Positions 43,211 to 55,931 of a stretch of DNA of 64,000 nucleotides are shown here, in pieces. The notes beneath the pieces were generated by a model. The model saw only the letters and a program-made list of their open reading frames with translations. It ran no database searches and had not been told where the DNA came from. Positions within the stretch are counted from its first letter, which is position 1. The number at the start of each line of letters is the position of its first letter. Location: NCBI RefSeq assembly GCF_030272615.1, contig NC_081413.1, forward strand, positions 184,249,451 through 184,313,450. The letters run 5' to 3'. Position numbers and translations under genes: made by a program. This DNA is from Cryptomeria japonica (taxonomy: Eukaryota; Streptophyta; Pinopsida; Cupressales; Cupressaceae).

Positions 43211-44276
43211 ATGGCACCTAAATCTATCCCAAGAGAATTTCTAAGAGAATGTCAACTTGATAAAAATGGAGAACTTAAGGTAGCTCTTGAAGATCTTGAA
43301 AATACAGAAAATGAGAATAGAGATCTAAAAGAAAACATCAAAGAAGCAAATAAATGCATCAAGAAGCTAAGGGAACAGATCAAGAAATTCAAAGAAAGAC
43401 ATAAGGTGGTTAGTGAAGAATTAAAACAATCAAATGACATGATTGTGAATCTGAAGACCCAAGTTGAAGAAGGAAAAACGCTAAGGATTGTCTAAATGGT
43501 ATAATCGAAGGAAAAGAAGAGGAATGCAAGAAAGTGGAACAAGAAGTAGTAACCCTAAGATCAAATTTGGAGAAAACAAAGAATCAGGAAGACAATTCAA
43601 AATGAGTGCTACGAAGCTTGATGAGATGTTAGCTATACAGAAGACTCTGAAAGACATGAGTGGATTAGCATTTGAAGTTGGTGAATGCTCACATCAGAAA
43701 ACCAAAGAAAAAATCAAAGCCAAGTCAATTGAGAAGACAAAACCTACCCAGACTACTAAAGGAAAGCAAATCCAGAATCAAAAAGAAAAACCCCTTGTCA
43801 AGCAGCCTAATGGTCAAAGGTACTTTTCTTTTAATGGTTATTGTTTTTCATGCAATATATTTGGACATAAATCCATAGAATGTACTTCTAGTCAGTGTTT
43901 TGCTTGCAAAAAGTCTAGTCATAAATCTAGCCAGTGCAAAAGCCAGATTATGAACAGCTATGGAAGAATTAGTTCCTTCAATGGTCGCTATTATGCATGT
44001 AATGATTTTGGTCATAATTTTAATCTATGCAGATCTAGATTGAACAAAGGAAATATGAGACAAAGGAATGACAAGTGCTACAATTGTAATAAGTTTCGAC
44101 ATCTTGTGATGTTTTGCAGAAACAAAAGTATAAAGAAAGATAATCCAGTGAAAAGAGATGAATCTATGAAGAATATTATTGTGGAAGAAGTTAAAAATGA
44201 GATGAAAAAGATTTGGAAGAAGAAAGAATATGTCATTGCACCTAACTATGGTGTAGAAAGTTCTTCCAAAAATTAA
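43211..44276 (+). pseudogene. Element F gag remnant with coiled coil and four zinc-knuckle units
   Basis: Two overlapping frames (43211-43495 and 43488-44276) are joined by a frameshift. The first is a Lys/Glu-rich coiled coil. The second carries CFSCNIFGHKSIEC, CFACKKSSHKSSQC, YACNDFGHNFNLC (first Cys replaced by Tyr) and CYNCNKFRHLVMFC. The knuckles follow C-x2-C-x4-H-x4-C. The usual copia capsid domain is not seen, and the ORF begins only ~50 bp after the PBS, so the gag N-terminus is deleted. RNA-binding part of a virus-like particle protein; dead here. Confidence 0.75.
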
Positions 44277-44439
44277 GTTAAAGAGATTTGACTTAGGGGG
44301 AGCTAAAATAAAGATAATTATCCCCTGTCGAAGAATGTGATGTTATTATTATGGCATGAAGATATGATGTTAAGAATGATGGAATTCATCTTTTGGCAAA
44401 GATTGTGGTAAGAAACACTGAAGTGCGGTGATTTGTGGT

Positions 44440-44535
44440 ACATTTTTTGGTGATTGTGACAAACAAACTTATTGATATCTTTTTCACAAAACATTTATTG
44501 CATGCACTGGCAAGTTGGATGTACTCTTAAAATAA
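44440..44535 (+). pseudogene. Relic of the copia pol C-terminus in element F
   Basis: Reads LIDIFFTKHLLHA, recalling the ADIFTKPL motif that ends plant copia RNase H, with drift and a likely indel. If correct, everything between gag and this point (protease, integrase, RT) has been deleted. Confidence 0.45.
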
Positions 44536-45900
44536 AAAAAAATTAAGTCATTTCATTCATTCAAAGCCAAAGGAGATAAAGAGAGCAAGGAAAACAAGTG
44601 TGAAATTTTTTGGTGAAGTGCAATGAGCCCCATCCCAAGTTCATGTGATACCCTAACAAGTCAACCAAGGATAATCCGTTGGGTGCACTGCCAACTATTC
44701 CATATCGAGTTTTATCGACTAAGGATGTTACAACATTTATACATGTTTGTTGAGTCCTAAAATTTCTTCTAAGGCATAGCCTTATGAGAAGTTCATTGGG
44801 CAAGGGACCCATTGTTCCTCAATGAACAACCTTTGGGATTTTACAAGTCAACTCTTCATTTATACAAAGGGAAAAGAGAGAGAGAGAAAAATTGAAAAAC
44901 AAACAAGCTAACTAAAATGATACGCCATAACTTGAAACTTTTGGTGCACAATAAACCATACATGAAATGCACGATTTAAAGGTTGAATTTTTTTTAAACC
45001 ATTATATGTAAAGAGAATTCACAAGAAGCACAATGTAATTCAAATACAGCTAATACCGAAATGAAAGAGTTTGAGACATGATTCGAATAATAGAAGTTAT
45101 GTTTGATATTGCTAAAAGCTTATACATATTCATTAAATCGGTTATTTCCTCAAAATGACATAAAGCACTATCTCATGAAACATAAACAAACATATGAAAA
45201 GGCCGAGAAATTGGCACAATTCAATTATCAAACTTCCAACGAAGAATAATGCTAAAGTCTGAGTTACAAGGCTAAAACTTTTTTTTTTCTGTGTGTGAAT
45301 CCCCTCAAATGATATCAAAACTATCTTTTATATCTTCATCAAAGATGGACGTAGATCTCCAAATAACAACTTGGACCTTCTCCCATTACGTGAATGGACC
45401 CCCCTTCTATTTATGCATCCTGTCCCTTTCTCATGTTATGATTACCGTTTCAACTGTTTGAACAGAAAGGTTTTGCAAATCAACTTGCATTGCCTTTGAG
45501 TGATCCTCTTCTGTTGGATGACACATTTATGCTTTTCACAAGCTTTGGCTCTTTCCAAAATTGTGCCCCGTTGATATGTTTTCTTGTTCAGATGATGAGA
45601 CGTGTGGTAGTGAAGCAAAACTCCTTGCTCTACTATTCTCCTCCTTTCAAAGGCCCACGGGTGAGACATGTGGCACATAGGCGAGAAAACTTGGTGTGTC
45701 TGCCTTCCTCCCTTAGAGAAACTCCACCTACTTGATGCATGACGGTTCTAACTTGAAATAGGCAGGCCCCCTTTAAGGTTGAAACAAAAGTGTCGAAAGA
45801 GCACATGTGATAGCATAGTAGAGCCCGACGAGAGTGAAAGAAAAGAGCCTCCTCAAAACCTTGCTCGCTTGACGCGTGGTGGTATAAGGAAAAGACCACA
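44536..45900. other. Non-coding part of element F, origin unclear
   Basis: No recognisable domain. Short minus-strand frames (44812-44561, 45905-45633) may be chance or mark another old insertion. No target duplication found. Confidence 0.35.
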
Positions 45901-45927
45901 AACAAAAGAATTTATTCAAATGATAAA

Positions 45928-48900
45928 ATGGAAGAATACAATCATGGAAACCTCACTAATATATGGAATAAAGAATCAACCAATGACAAATTTGAATTGA
46001 ATCTCGAGTACAAAGCCCTAGTAGAAAATAAGTTGTATGTCTGGAATCGATTTCCCTTTTTCTGTTATGATGACAAATGGGTGTGTATGAAAATTAGTAG
46101 ATTTCATGATGAATTTGTGTGGTTAGACCAACCTTGTATGATAATAAGGGAAGTGATTGAATAAATTATTGGTTTATGTTCTACTGGATCAGTTTCTGTA
46201 ACGAGGGAAATAAAGAATACTATTGTGGCTAACTTAACTGGTGCTACCCTAGATGGAAGAGCTATGTCAGTTAGTACAATTACTAACCCTATAGTGAAGT
46301 ATGCATCATTGATGATTGGAAACAATTTATTTCACTCATAGAGAGAACTATGTATCAACAACAACTATCAATGTAGCACAACTATCAATGTAGCCTATGA
46401 GATAGTGATGAAAAATAAAAATTCTGATCTATGTGAATTGTTAAGGCAATAGTTTCTGGAAAACTTAAAGCAGTCAAAAGAAAAGAAACATAATTTTTGG
46501 TATGGCTCATTAGCCTTGTGCATATTGTTCTACTTTTTGGGTGAACTTTTAGGTTATAAGAATGTAGGTTGGGTTTCCAGTAAACCAATGGCACATTAGA
46601 TACATGAGTACATGAATAGGTTTAAGGATCTAACAGTGGAAGAAGAAGCTTTCATTGCTTTCTTTGTTGTATTTCAACAACGGATGCAAAAGAGAGAAAG
46701 AATTCCCAAAAGGCTTGTTGAAAAATATCAAAATGATATCACCTTTTTTATAACTACAGATGAATGCATTATGGAGGTGGTAGAGCCTAGAACTAAGTGG
46801 ATACCAACTTTTGCATACCGACTCTTGGATATGAAGTGTCAGAAGAAGATATAATTGGTCTAGCTGAAGTTCTTTTGAGAAATCCTAAAGATGAAACCCA
46901 AGAAAGGCACAACACATTTGAAGAGAAACCCAAAGAAGTGCATATGGAACATATGAAGCCTGTCATTGTCAAGAGGGTCTAGAAGCAGATTGATGAAATG
47001 GCTAGAGCAGTTGACCTTTCCCAAGAAAATATTGATCGAAAGAGATAGGAAGAAAGTCATGCAACAAGCTCCAAGAGAACTAGAATCTCCTCCTCTCCAT
47101 GTACACTTGTGTCCTCCGGAACCATCATGTCTACCTCAGAGAAGAAGAAGAAGAAAGCTCATGTAGAGGAAAGACTTTGTTGGCATCTAAGGATAAGTCC
47201 GAAAAAAGGAAGAAAGGAACAACCTCTTCCTCTACTCCAAGGAGAGTAAAGAAAAACGCTAATAAACAGAAGTCTTCAGAAGAAGAGGAATCAAAAGAAG
47301 AAGAATAAAAAATAGAAACAAAGTATGAATAAAAAGAAGAATTTGTGACTCTGAAGGGTAAACAAGAGCATCTTGTAGAATCTTTAGATGAGGAAAATAT
47401 TGAAGTTGTAAAAGAAAAATGTGTACTTCGAGAAAGAAAGAAAGAAGAAAAGGAGAAGAAAGCTAAGAAAAAAAGAAGCCTCTAAAGTTGGACACTTTGT
47501 TCAACTATATGGTGATAGATGATAAGATGGAAGAGGTTGGTGAAATGTATAAAAAAAATATGAGATAGACAAGGCAACAATTGTTGAGACATTTGTAAAA
47601 TATTTTAATAATCTAGAAGCATATATGGAAACTTTCAATAATGATATTCCTAATGATTTATGGAGTGTGTTGTCAAAATTGAGACAGGAAACAATAGATG
47701 ATGTAGAAAAGATTAAGCGGCATGCCTTACAAATGATGGGTGCAATCTTATCTGAAGAGGATAAAGCTATATTAAAGCAATTTTATTCAAATGAACTTAG
47801 ATAAAAAAAAGGAGAGATGTTTTGATGTGCAGGGATAAGGAAGTTTTTTAGAAGCTACAAAGAGAGCTAGTTGAAGCTCTGCAGGATATGGCAAAAAAAT
47901 CTTGGAATGTTCTCAAACAAGAATGATGACATCAATGCCCATGTTTAACATGAGCCTCTAGATGAATATCAAGACAAGATTGCAGTCGAGGATACTATTA
48001 TGGGTGAGACACTTCTTCCTCCTCTGGAAATCACATAAGTTATGACAAAGGATGAGCGAATTGATATGACAATTGCCCTTGATATTCCTAAAGGAGAAAA
48101 TTATGAAGGTAAGGAACATACAACTAGTGATGAGGAAGAAATTAAAATTGAGAAACAAGATAAAGGAGAGAAAAACGATGCAAAAGAAAAATAGGAAACT
48201 GAAAGAGAGAATATTGAAAAGGAAAAAGAAAGGAAAGAGGACAAGGAAAGAAAAGAGAAACAGAAAGAAATGGAAGCCAATACTCCCTTCGATAGTACTG
48301 AAGATCCCTTGGATAACTTACTTAATATGCAGTTAAATTTTCAACCTATTACTCATCCTAAGGTACTCTTTGATTTAGGCAAGATGGATCCTATGGACAT
48401 GTTTTAGTTGGGAGATGCATTTATTACATCTGCTAGAAAGGATTTGATGAATGAGAAACAAAAGAAAGAAAAGTTGCCTGAGGAAGTAGTTGAAGAGATA
48501 TGCAGTGTTAATCTTAGCAACAATATTGACCTTCTCTTTCAGGTGCAAAAAAAATCAAATTGCTAATGGATTTGTTCAAAGTTTTTTCTTCCAGTCTTAA
48601 AGATGTTGTGTTAAAAGAAATTGAAAAAGAAAAAGAAAAGAAGTTAATTGAGATTAAAGGTAGGTGTGTTGTTGCACACAAAAGATTTCTTGAACTTATG
48701 TCTAAAGGAAAAGCATACCTTAAAGAGGCTAAATTCTTATATCATTACAATTTGCAATGGCCTGATGCCACCAAAAGCATAAGACAAGAGATAGATTGTA
48801 TTTAGTCTCAGATCAATGCAACCTATCACAACTTTGATCTGGAACAAGATCTGGTTGGTTCCACTAGACCCACCATTAAGGAATTGCACAAAAGGTTCTT

Positions 48901-48950
48901 TGAGTTACAACAACAAAGGGAAAACATAATTCTTCCTCTTGGTCATCTCT
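45928..48950 (+). pseudogene. Element F 3' accessory ORF, decayed, unknown family
   Basis: A once-long ORF is split over several frames (45928-46337, 46612-46982, 47099-47308, 48073-48336, 48560-48805, 48806-48950). The first third looks globular (YVWNRFPFFCYDDKWVCMK ... VANLTGATLDGRAMS ... WYGSLALCILFYFLGEL). The middle is extremely Lys/Glu-rich, coiled-coil-like, and the end is a helical segment (LKDVVLKEIEKEKEKKLIE). Its position after pol matches the accessory or env-like ORFs of some plant retrotransposons, but no signal peptide or clear membrane anchor is seen. Family not recognised. Confidence 0.5.
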
Positions 48951-49397
48951 GATATTTAATCAATGAACACACGTATCTCTAGTCTCTCATGCCCTTCTGA
49001 AAATTGATCAAATTGATCAATCTGAACTGGCCCCTACCTCTATTGAAAAAGAAGAAAACATGCTAAAAACATTGGATATTCATAATAGTTTTCTTGATGA
49101 TGTTGTCTAGGATGGGATGGAAATAAGGATGCCTGGAAGACATATCTGTAGAAGATCAAAGGCTCAACATCCGATTGAGAATCTTTTTGTTTGCAAAAGT
49201 ATGTAATTTTTTTTATTGTACACTCTTTTTGTATTTTACTTAGGGGGGGCATTTCATTCATTTTTCTCTAGAATTCTTGTTGTATACACCCTTTGTCTTT
49301 GATGTCAAATGGGGATACATAAGGAAGTTTTGGTAATTTTGGGAGATGTAAGGGGATATATATGGTAACAATTTTGTGCATGTTACCATCAATGACA

Positions 49398-49408
49398 AAG
49401 GGGGAGAA
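49398..49408 (+). other. Polypurine tract of element F
   Basis: AAGGGGGAGAA immediately before the 3' LTR. Confidence 0.8.
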
Positions 49409-50329
49409 TGTTGGAATGTGGTCATTGATGCTCATGGCAACATGAGGTTAATGTTCTTGGACAATTTTTGGGATGGTCCAACAAGTTGGACTATAAATAC
49501 ATGTCCTATTTTTGTCTGCACTCCTTCGCGGATTTTTGTACCGGTATGCAGTTTTGATAGTAAGTTTGTTGATGCTTGAGGTATCTATATTCAAGATTTC
49601 ATATGTTTGCATGAAAAGGTTTGAAAGATACTTTGTTTGGAATCCCTATCCGACAATTACTTTGTTTCTCCAACACAGGATAGATAGCTTAAGGAGTCAA
49701 CATTTTATTAGATGATCACATTTTTCTTTGCAGTTGTGGGACAAGACTAAGGATAGTTCATAGCGTGTAATTTCTAGTGGACATTGTCTTGCATCATGTT
49801 TTCGCTGACTTATATGGATGATTTGTGTAGTATGTAAAGTGTGCTTTTGGACTGACTCAATTATTGGAATAATGGATATGCAACCGACATGAATCAAATA
49901 TGGATTGATATACATGTATGATGTTTGGTGTGAGAAGTAGTAGTAGCAATATTAGTAGTGATAATATAGAGTGATATGTGATAGAAGAGTTGATGAAGTG
50001 TGTATAATTTTTTTACTAAGGCTAATTGGAACTGTACTCCATGCATGTTTAAGATGCAAGTATAACAATTTTGTTTGTATCTATTTTTGGGTAGTAAGCC
50101 CTCCAATAGTGAGCCATGTAGTGAGCACTATTGTAATATTTTTTAATTGGTTATAAGATATTGAGAGTTAACCCTCTCCATGATTTTTCCCTTATGGGTT
50201 TCCATGCAAAAATACTGGTGTCAAGTGTTATGTGTTGCTTTCATATATTACTTCCTTTTTACTGCAATTAATTATGTTATGTGGATGGTTATTTAAAGGT
50301 TTTAATCTTAGTATTTCGGATGTTCAACA
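49409..50329 (+). repeat. 3' LTR of element F
   Basis: Colinear with 42170-43144 and about 54 bp shorter through indels. The end TTCAACA is followed by the CAATG duplication (50330-50334). Confidence 0.85.
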
Positions 50330-50334
50330 CAATG
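50330..50334 (+). repeat. Target-site duplication of element F, right copy
   Basis: CAATG, identical to 42165-42169. Confidence 0.85.
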
Positions 50335-50918
50335 CTCTTTAAATATGATCACAAATATTGGATGTAATGGCATGACAAACACATGAACATAAAAGACCTA
50401 ATCAAACACACATGCTTTCATGAATATTGATGTAACTTTGCTTCATGATTCTTAAATGATAAAATGTTACCTTGAATGTCTGAAAATGCTTGATGATGAA
50501 TGCTTGAATGTGTGAGTGCTAGGTATGGAGTTTTAGATTGCTTCTAAGTCCAAAATGAATTGATAAGATGCCTTATATAGGGTTCCCTAGGTGAATTATC
50601 GATTAGGCCGACCTCGAATGATCAAGTGTAGTCACGAGGACTTAAATCCACCAGGGAAGGAGAGAGCCTGCCTAGATTCAAATTAGATCCTATTTAAGGG
50701 GGACCAGGGCATTTTGGGGTGTCCAAATACAAGACCGGAAACTCAAAAATTGGGGGAAGGTAACTCCATGATGGGGCCCACTCAATGGTGTCAATAGGTG
50801 ACATCAAGGTTGGAGTAAAGCGACCAAAACAAACCTAGGGGAATGGAGATAGGACACGCTAAAGTAGGAGCACAAACATGGGGTTTATATTGTATCGATT
50901 ACAATTTATGACGCTACA
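50335..50918 (-). repeat. LTR relic G (C-like family), interrupted by element F
   Basis: On the minus strand it starts TGTAGCGTCATAAATTGTA at 50918, nearly the start of C's LTR. It carries a CCTATATAAG TATA box (~50574-50582) at a comparable depth, then continues to the F insertion site and probably on to ~41650-42164. The body is otherwise diverged from C, so it is a different subfamily. No internal domains were found. Confidence 0.6.
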
Positions 50919-51927
50919 ATATGGTATTAGTTTTTGTCTTGGGGTATTTTCCTCCTTGTTTTATAAAATTTACCTCTATTTTCTTTGATAAAAAGATTGA
51001 TAATGCTTAGCTATATATGTTGGTGTGAAAAAGGTAAATTGCCTAATAATTTCTTATTAGGTCCTACTCACACTAGCATACTATTACCCTCCCCATTTCC
51101 GTGGCCATTTGTTCTCATATCATCAAAATAAGGAGTGTTCATTTAGTTTGGGCTTGTGTAAGTCTCATTTTTTGTCTTGTTGAAGTTTTTCTTGAACTGG
51201 AGCCTGTCGGTTGAACATCTTCTAAGTTCAAGGTTCAAGTTCAAGCGGAGTATGTTGTATTGCAGCTTGGTTTTAAAAGAGTTAAAGTTCTTTGTGACAA
51301 TTTTCATTGAACTTTAACTATTGAACCTTTTCAAAAAGTTCAAGGTTCACGGTTCAAAGTTTCGAAAGTCGAGTCCTATTCTTGTAACATGTGAGCCGTG
51401 GCATTTTGGTGTCTTTATCTTGGTTTGTCCTTTTCTGTTCTTTTGAACTTGAACTTTTGAACCACTTCTTGGAGGATTCAACGTTCAAAGTTTGAGGTTC
51501 AAGGATCGATGGCTTTGGAGATAAAGAAGTGTCACATCAGCAGTAATCATATAAGGAATATTCCAGGTTTAAAAGGTGAACCTCGAGGGAATGAGTTGCG
51601 ATGAAAGACCATACTTGAGAATAATCATTTAAGGGAAATATATGAGGGGAAAAGACTTGTAATTAATGATTGTCAGAATTAAGTCTTTTCGGAGTAATTT
51701 GGCATAGATAAGTATGCAGTTACAAATCATATTAAATTGTGTGACCGATTTTTAAGCCTGCCCTCAAGATTTGTTTTTTAAAATAATTACTCTGCCTTCT
51801 TCATTTGCCCAATTTGGTAAGTAGAGGATTTGCACAGATGATATTTTTTGTTCTCGACCCTTTGAATCCAGAGCTCTGCATGAAAGGTGAGTTAAAAAAT
51901 TTCCTCTCACTCCTGTGATTTCATAAA
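50919..51927. other. Non-coding region with a cluster of GTTCAA/TTGAAC words
   Basis: No gene seen. Between about 51226 and 51512 the words GTTCAA, TTGAAC and GAACTT recur many times in both orientations, giving local inverted symmetry. The remainder is unremarkable. Confidence 0.4.
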
Positions 51928-54890
51928 TTGAAAGCTTTATTTGGTAGTTCAATTGGTTCAGTTTGTTTCCCTTGTTGTTATTTTTTTGTTTGTAAATCCA
52001 AAATGAGACCCACATTGCCTAAGATAGACCAAAAGTTATGGTTAATTTGTTCCCTGCATGAATTAGGGGATACTTTTCTCCTGTTAGTAGATTTAGATGA
52101 ATTTCATGAAAGGGCACAGAATTCTACTAGTTCTCCCTCAATGCAGAAAATTCTAGATAGTGGGTTAGTAGAAGCGATTGCTTTCCCTCCAACGGTGTCA
52201 TGTCATGAGCTGGTTTAGAGTGCATGAATAGATATGACCCTTCTTAGAGATGTATAAAAGGTGTGAATGGTGAGGTTCTACTCAGGATTAGTCGAGAGGT
52301 CATTGCTGCTGTAATTAAAATTCCTTAGATTGAGCAGTATGAGGATTGGACAGTGTATAAGTCTCAGGGGCTCTTCTCTGAGAAGAAATCATTATATAGA
52401 AGTGTCATTGCTAGAAACTAGTTGTTAAAATTTCAAAGGGGAGGTTCTCGACTAGTGATTCCATTAACCCGGGAACACTTAATTAGAGAGGTAAAGGATA
52501 TAGTCATCATGTTACACAGAGTAAGGGGAAGCCAAATTGCCTTCTGTTGGGAGGATTGGATGTACTTTTTCATTCAGGTCATCCTTGGTGATCAAAGATA
52601 CATTGATTGGGCATAATTGATCACAAACATGCTACATGAGGGTTTGAGTTGCTTCGGTAATAAGAACTTCTATATGTCTTCATATCTCCTTTATTGCTTG
52701 GCATGTGTTAGGCCGTGGTCTGGTTTGTATCATGAAGTGTGGATTGATGGTATGAAAATATATGAATATCACCCACATCTACAACAACATAGGTCTTGTG
52801 AAAACTATCACAAGTTGCATGATATGTTTCTAGCCATAATCGTGTATGAACTAAGGGCGAATATTCATAAAAGGTTGTCAGATGAACCTATGCAGTTGAT
52901 AAGTACTTATGCCAGCTTCTTCATACAATTTCCCATGTTCACTTACCTAAGGGTAGGAGGTTTTGAAGGAGAACCTTATAAGCTACCTAGGTATGCATTC
53001 GATAGGTAGATTCTGATGGAGATATGTAGGAAGCTATCCTACATTGATACAAAGTACAGAGCCAAACATTGATCAGGTGTCTCATTCCCTATTGAATTGA
53101 CATATTTCATTTGTAATAGTATCTTTGATGCTCTAAATTTGGAATTAGAATTGAAGAAATTGAATGTCCAATTGTATGGACCTTGAGCTAAATTTGATGC
53201 CAAGGGATTTGTTGTTTCCCATCTAACATTGAGAAAGGATTTCACTCATGTGCCAAATATGGAGGATTTTTGGGTTGGCTGTTGTGATGAATTTGAAGTC
53301 AGGAAGAGGGCACATCAAAGGTTCACCTTACAGAAGGTAAAGGCTTATGATATGAAAATGAATGTTGCTAATGTTGAAGATGATGATAGTTAATTGATTG
53401 ATCCTCAGTTTGTGGATAATAGATAGAAAGGAGTGATTCCAGAGGTGGACTAGGATAAAGATGGGGAGGATCCGATTCAAACAAGAACATTTCCAGTCAT
53501 AAGAAGGACTAAGAAATGGTTAAGAGAATGAAGAATGGGAAGAATTTCAATAAAAAGCTCAACTTCATTTATTGAAGTCCCAGTAGCTAACTCTCTTGTC
53601 ACACCTTGTGTTGTAGATTCATCCAAAACACAGGTTAAGACTGAACAGGCAGCAAGGCCAATGAGAGTTAAAAATGAATCATCTCCTACCAGGATCACTC
53701 AGTCTAAAACCAGAAACAAAGTAAAGAAATCATATGTGAATATAGTGGTAGTTAATTTGGACGCCCCTCCTGACATGGACAACACTTCAACCCATCCAGA
53801 CTTAGAGGTGCAGGGCATTGACAATGCAAGCGATAATCAGTAGGTGGGTGATGTGACAAATATTGCTACCACATTGGTGGTAAGGAAGGGAAAAGAAGTT
53901 GAATCAAGCCCTGATAAAACTCATGTGCACACTGGACCCCTATGGTTAGAGAACACTATGAGTAGTAAGAAAAGGAACGCAATCCCTATTTTAGTTCCGT
54001 TGGAAGATATGGTAAGTAAATTCTTGGGAAAGAGTCCCAAGGCAAAGAAACTAAAGACAATCTCCAAAATTGATTTTGATGACAGCACGGGTAATTGGAC
54101 AACAAAAAATGATCACCCAAATACGGATGAAGTCGTAGCCAACCCTACTGCAAAGGATTTTACAGTTGAAAAACTAAATCTTGGTGCTGGAACCCAAGCA
54201 GCTGATGTTTTCCATCTTGAAACATCGACCAAGAAAATACTCAATAAAACATGGAAAGATGAGAGAGATTCGCATGAGATGAAGGAAATTCTAAAGAGAA
54301 TGATAGATTATATTGAAGCAATAAATAATCCAAACCCTCAACCTCTGTCACAAATTCCAACATCCTTTGACCCTAAATCACCTGCTAATCAAAAGACCCT
54401 GGAGCAAATACAAAAATGTAGGCTGGTTATAGAAACTGTGATGGAGTGGTTAGAAGGAATTCGGAAATTAGTTGCAGAGTATTTTATTAATTTGAGCTAA
54501 GTTTACGATGGGGCGATAATGGTGATGAAGGAATTGGAAGCCGAAATCATGAATTCAAAAAATGAAGAAGCTAAATGGGCAGCGAAAGCAACACAAATGC
54601 GTGAAGTGCAAGTCTATGGGGTAATTAAGTTTCTCTCTGAGAAACCTGTAGCTGGCTTAGATGATAGCCAGCTTATGAAGAATCTGCAAAACTAGTGGAC
54701 CAACTCGCAGAATTAGTTGCATCCATGCGAAATGAACCTGTGTGCATCAGAATCAAGTGCATGAAAGATGACGAGAAGACCCTCAAATTTGTGGAGGTTA
54801 TAACATAATCATTTGAAGGAAAAATTAATTATGTCAAAGAGGCTAAGGACCTAGTTCCAGAGGATTTTTTCACCATTGCAAAGATTTAAT
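51928..54890 (+). pseudogene. Long dead ORF H of unknown family
   Basis: One frame (codons at multiples of 3) reads coherent protein for most of ~2.7 kb, broken by about a dozen stop codons, TAG being the commonest, and at least one frameshift near 52250. An N-terminal globular part (KIDQKLWLICSLHELGDTFL ... FCWEDWMYFFIQVILGD ... MSSYLLYCLACVRPWSGLYH) is followed by a Ser/Thr/Lys-rich linker and a helical C-terminal region (ETVMEWLEGIRKLVAEYFIN). The plan resembles the accessory ORF of element F: globular N-terminus, charged linker, helices. I do not recognise the family. No RT, integrase or protease motif is present. Confidence 0.5.
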
Positions 54891-55804
54891 CTCTTCTGTT
54901 TTTATGTATTGGACACCTGGACAGTCATTCCGATAAAGTTGCACAAGTTCATAGGGAAAAAGAGGTTTGGAAGCAGAGGATGATACACGTGGGACTCCCT
55001 CATGGTGCTTTAATTTGAGACTTCTTTGTTGCTTACGCTGGATGGAGGAATACAACAACTATCAAAACTATTGAGCCAAATCAGAATGATCCATAACTGT
55101 TTTCTTATCATTGGTTTTGGCAGATTTAGTTTTTAAGTTTTAAGTAAACTTCTCTTAAACTTCGGGGCTGAAATATTGAATTTTCGTGTTTCCCTCTTTA
55201 AATCATTAGCTAGGTTGTGGCTATAAAAAATATTTTCTAATACTCTGGAAGGGTCTGAGAAATTTTGGTTAGTGTGTTGAAGTAAACTCTTGATACTCTA
55301 TCTATTTTTTGAAGATATGAGAAAATTTATTCATCTGTGATTGAATATATGGAATCAATTTTGACAGTTTGAATCTATGTGTTTAAATCTGGGGAATTTA
55401 TTTCTCTGTGAATGAATTCTTGTTTAAATTGATCTCATACCTCATATTGAAAATATTTACAAAGTTAAGAGTTGAAAATTCTTCTTTGATTTGTGTGCAT
55501 TAAGTTGGATTAGTTAAGATAGTCAGTGAGTTATTTTCTTAGATTGATATATGATTATTTTGCATCTTCATAACATGTTGATGTATGGAGATGAATTCCT
55601 TGATGCTTTCGGGTTAAAAGTGTACATAAACCCATAAATTAAGTTAATTCATTCAAGATCTTTGAAGGGAGTTGTACCTTAATTCAGAGGAGAACGAATT
55701 ATTTTTCGTTTATCCAACTATATGGTTGCAAATTTTTCTTTAAAGGGTAATAGAGGTTAAGTAAAGAATATAGACTTTAAAGAAGACAAATCTGTTAACC
55801 AACA
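54891..55804 (+). repeat. Probable 5' LTR end of gypsy element E
   Basis: Ends CTGTTAACCAACA at 55804, directly before a PBS identical to that of element A. The last ~30 bp resemble A's LTR end at 7286-7315; the upstream part is not clearly similar. The LTR start was not located and no second LTR exists in the window. Confidence 0.45.
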
Positions 55805-55931
55805 GATTTTTGGTGACTCTGTTGGGGAGTCGAATAATAAGACTGGATGTGTAATCATAAGATAAATAGGGTTGTCTTATGAATGACTTAATTTCCTTTC
55901 TGTTTGAAGTGGGTAATGCATCATAAATAGG

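Larger units (their letters stand above)
42170..50329 (+). mobile_element. Element F: Ty1/copia-type LTR retrotransposon, pol deleted
   Basis: LTRs at 42170-43144 (975 bp) and 49409-50329 (921 bp), both TGTTGGAATG...TTCAACA, with a CAATG target duplication, an initiator-Met-type PBS and an AAAGGGGGAGAA polypurine tract. The internal region has a zinc-knuckle gag, only a short relic of the end of pol, and a long decayed ORF in its 3' half. Gag with knuckles plus an extra ORF after pol recalls the Sirevirus branch of copia; that link is inference. LTR divergence of roughly 10 percent or more marks it as old. Confidence 0.85.
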
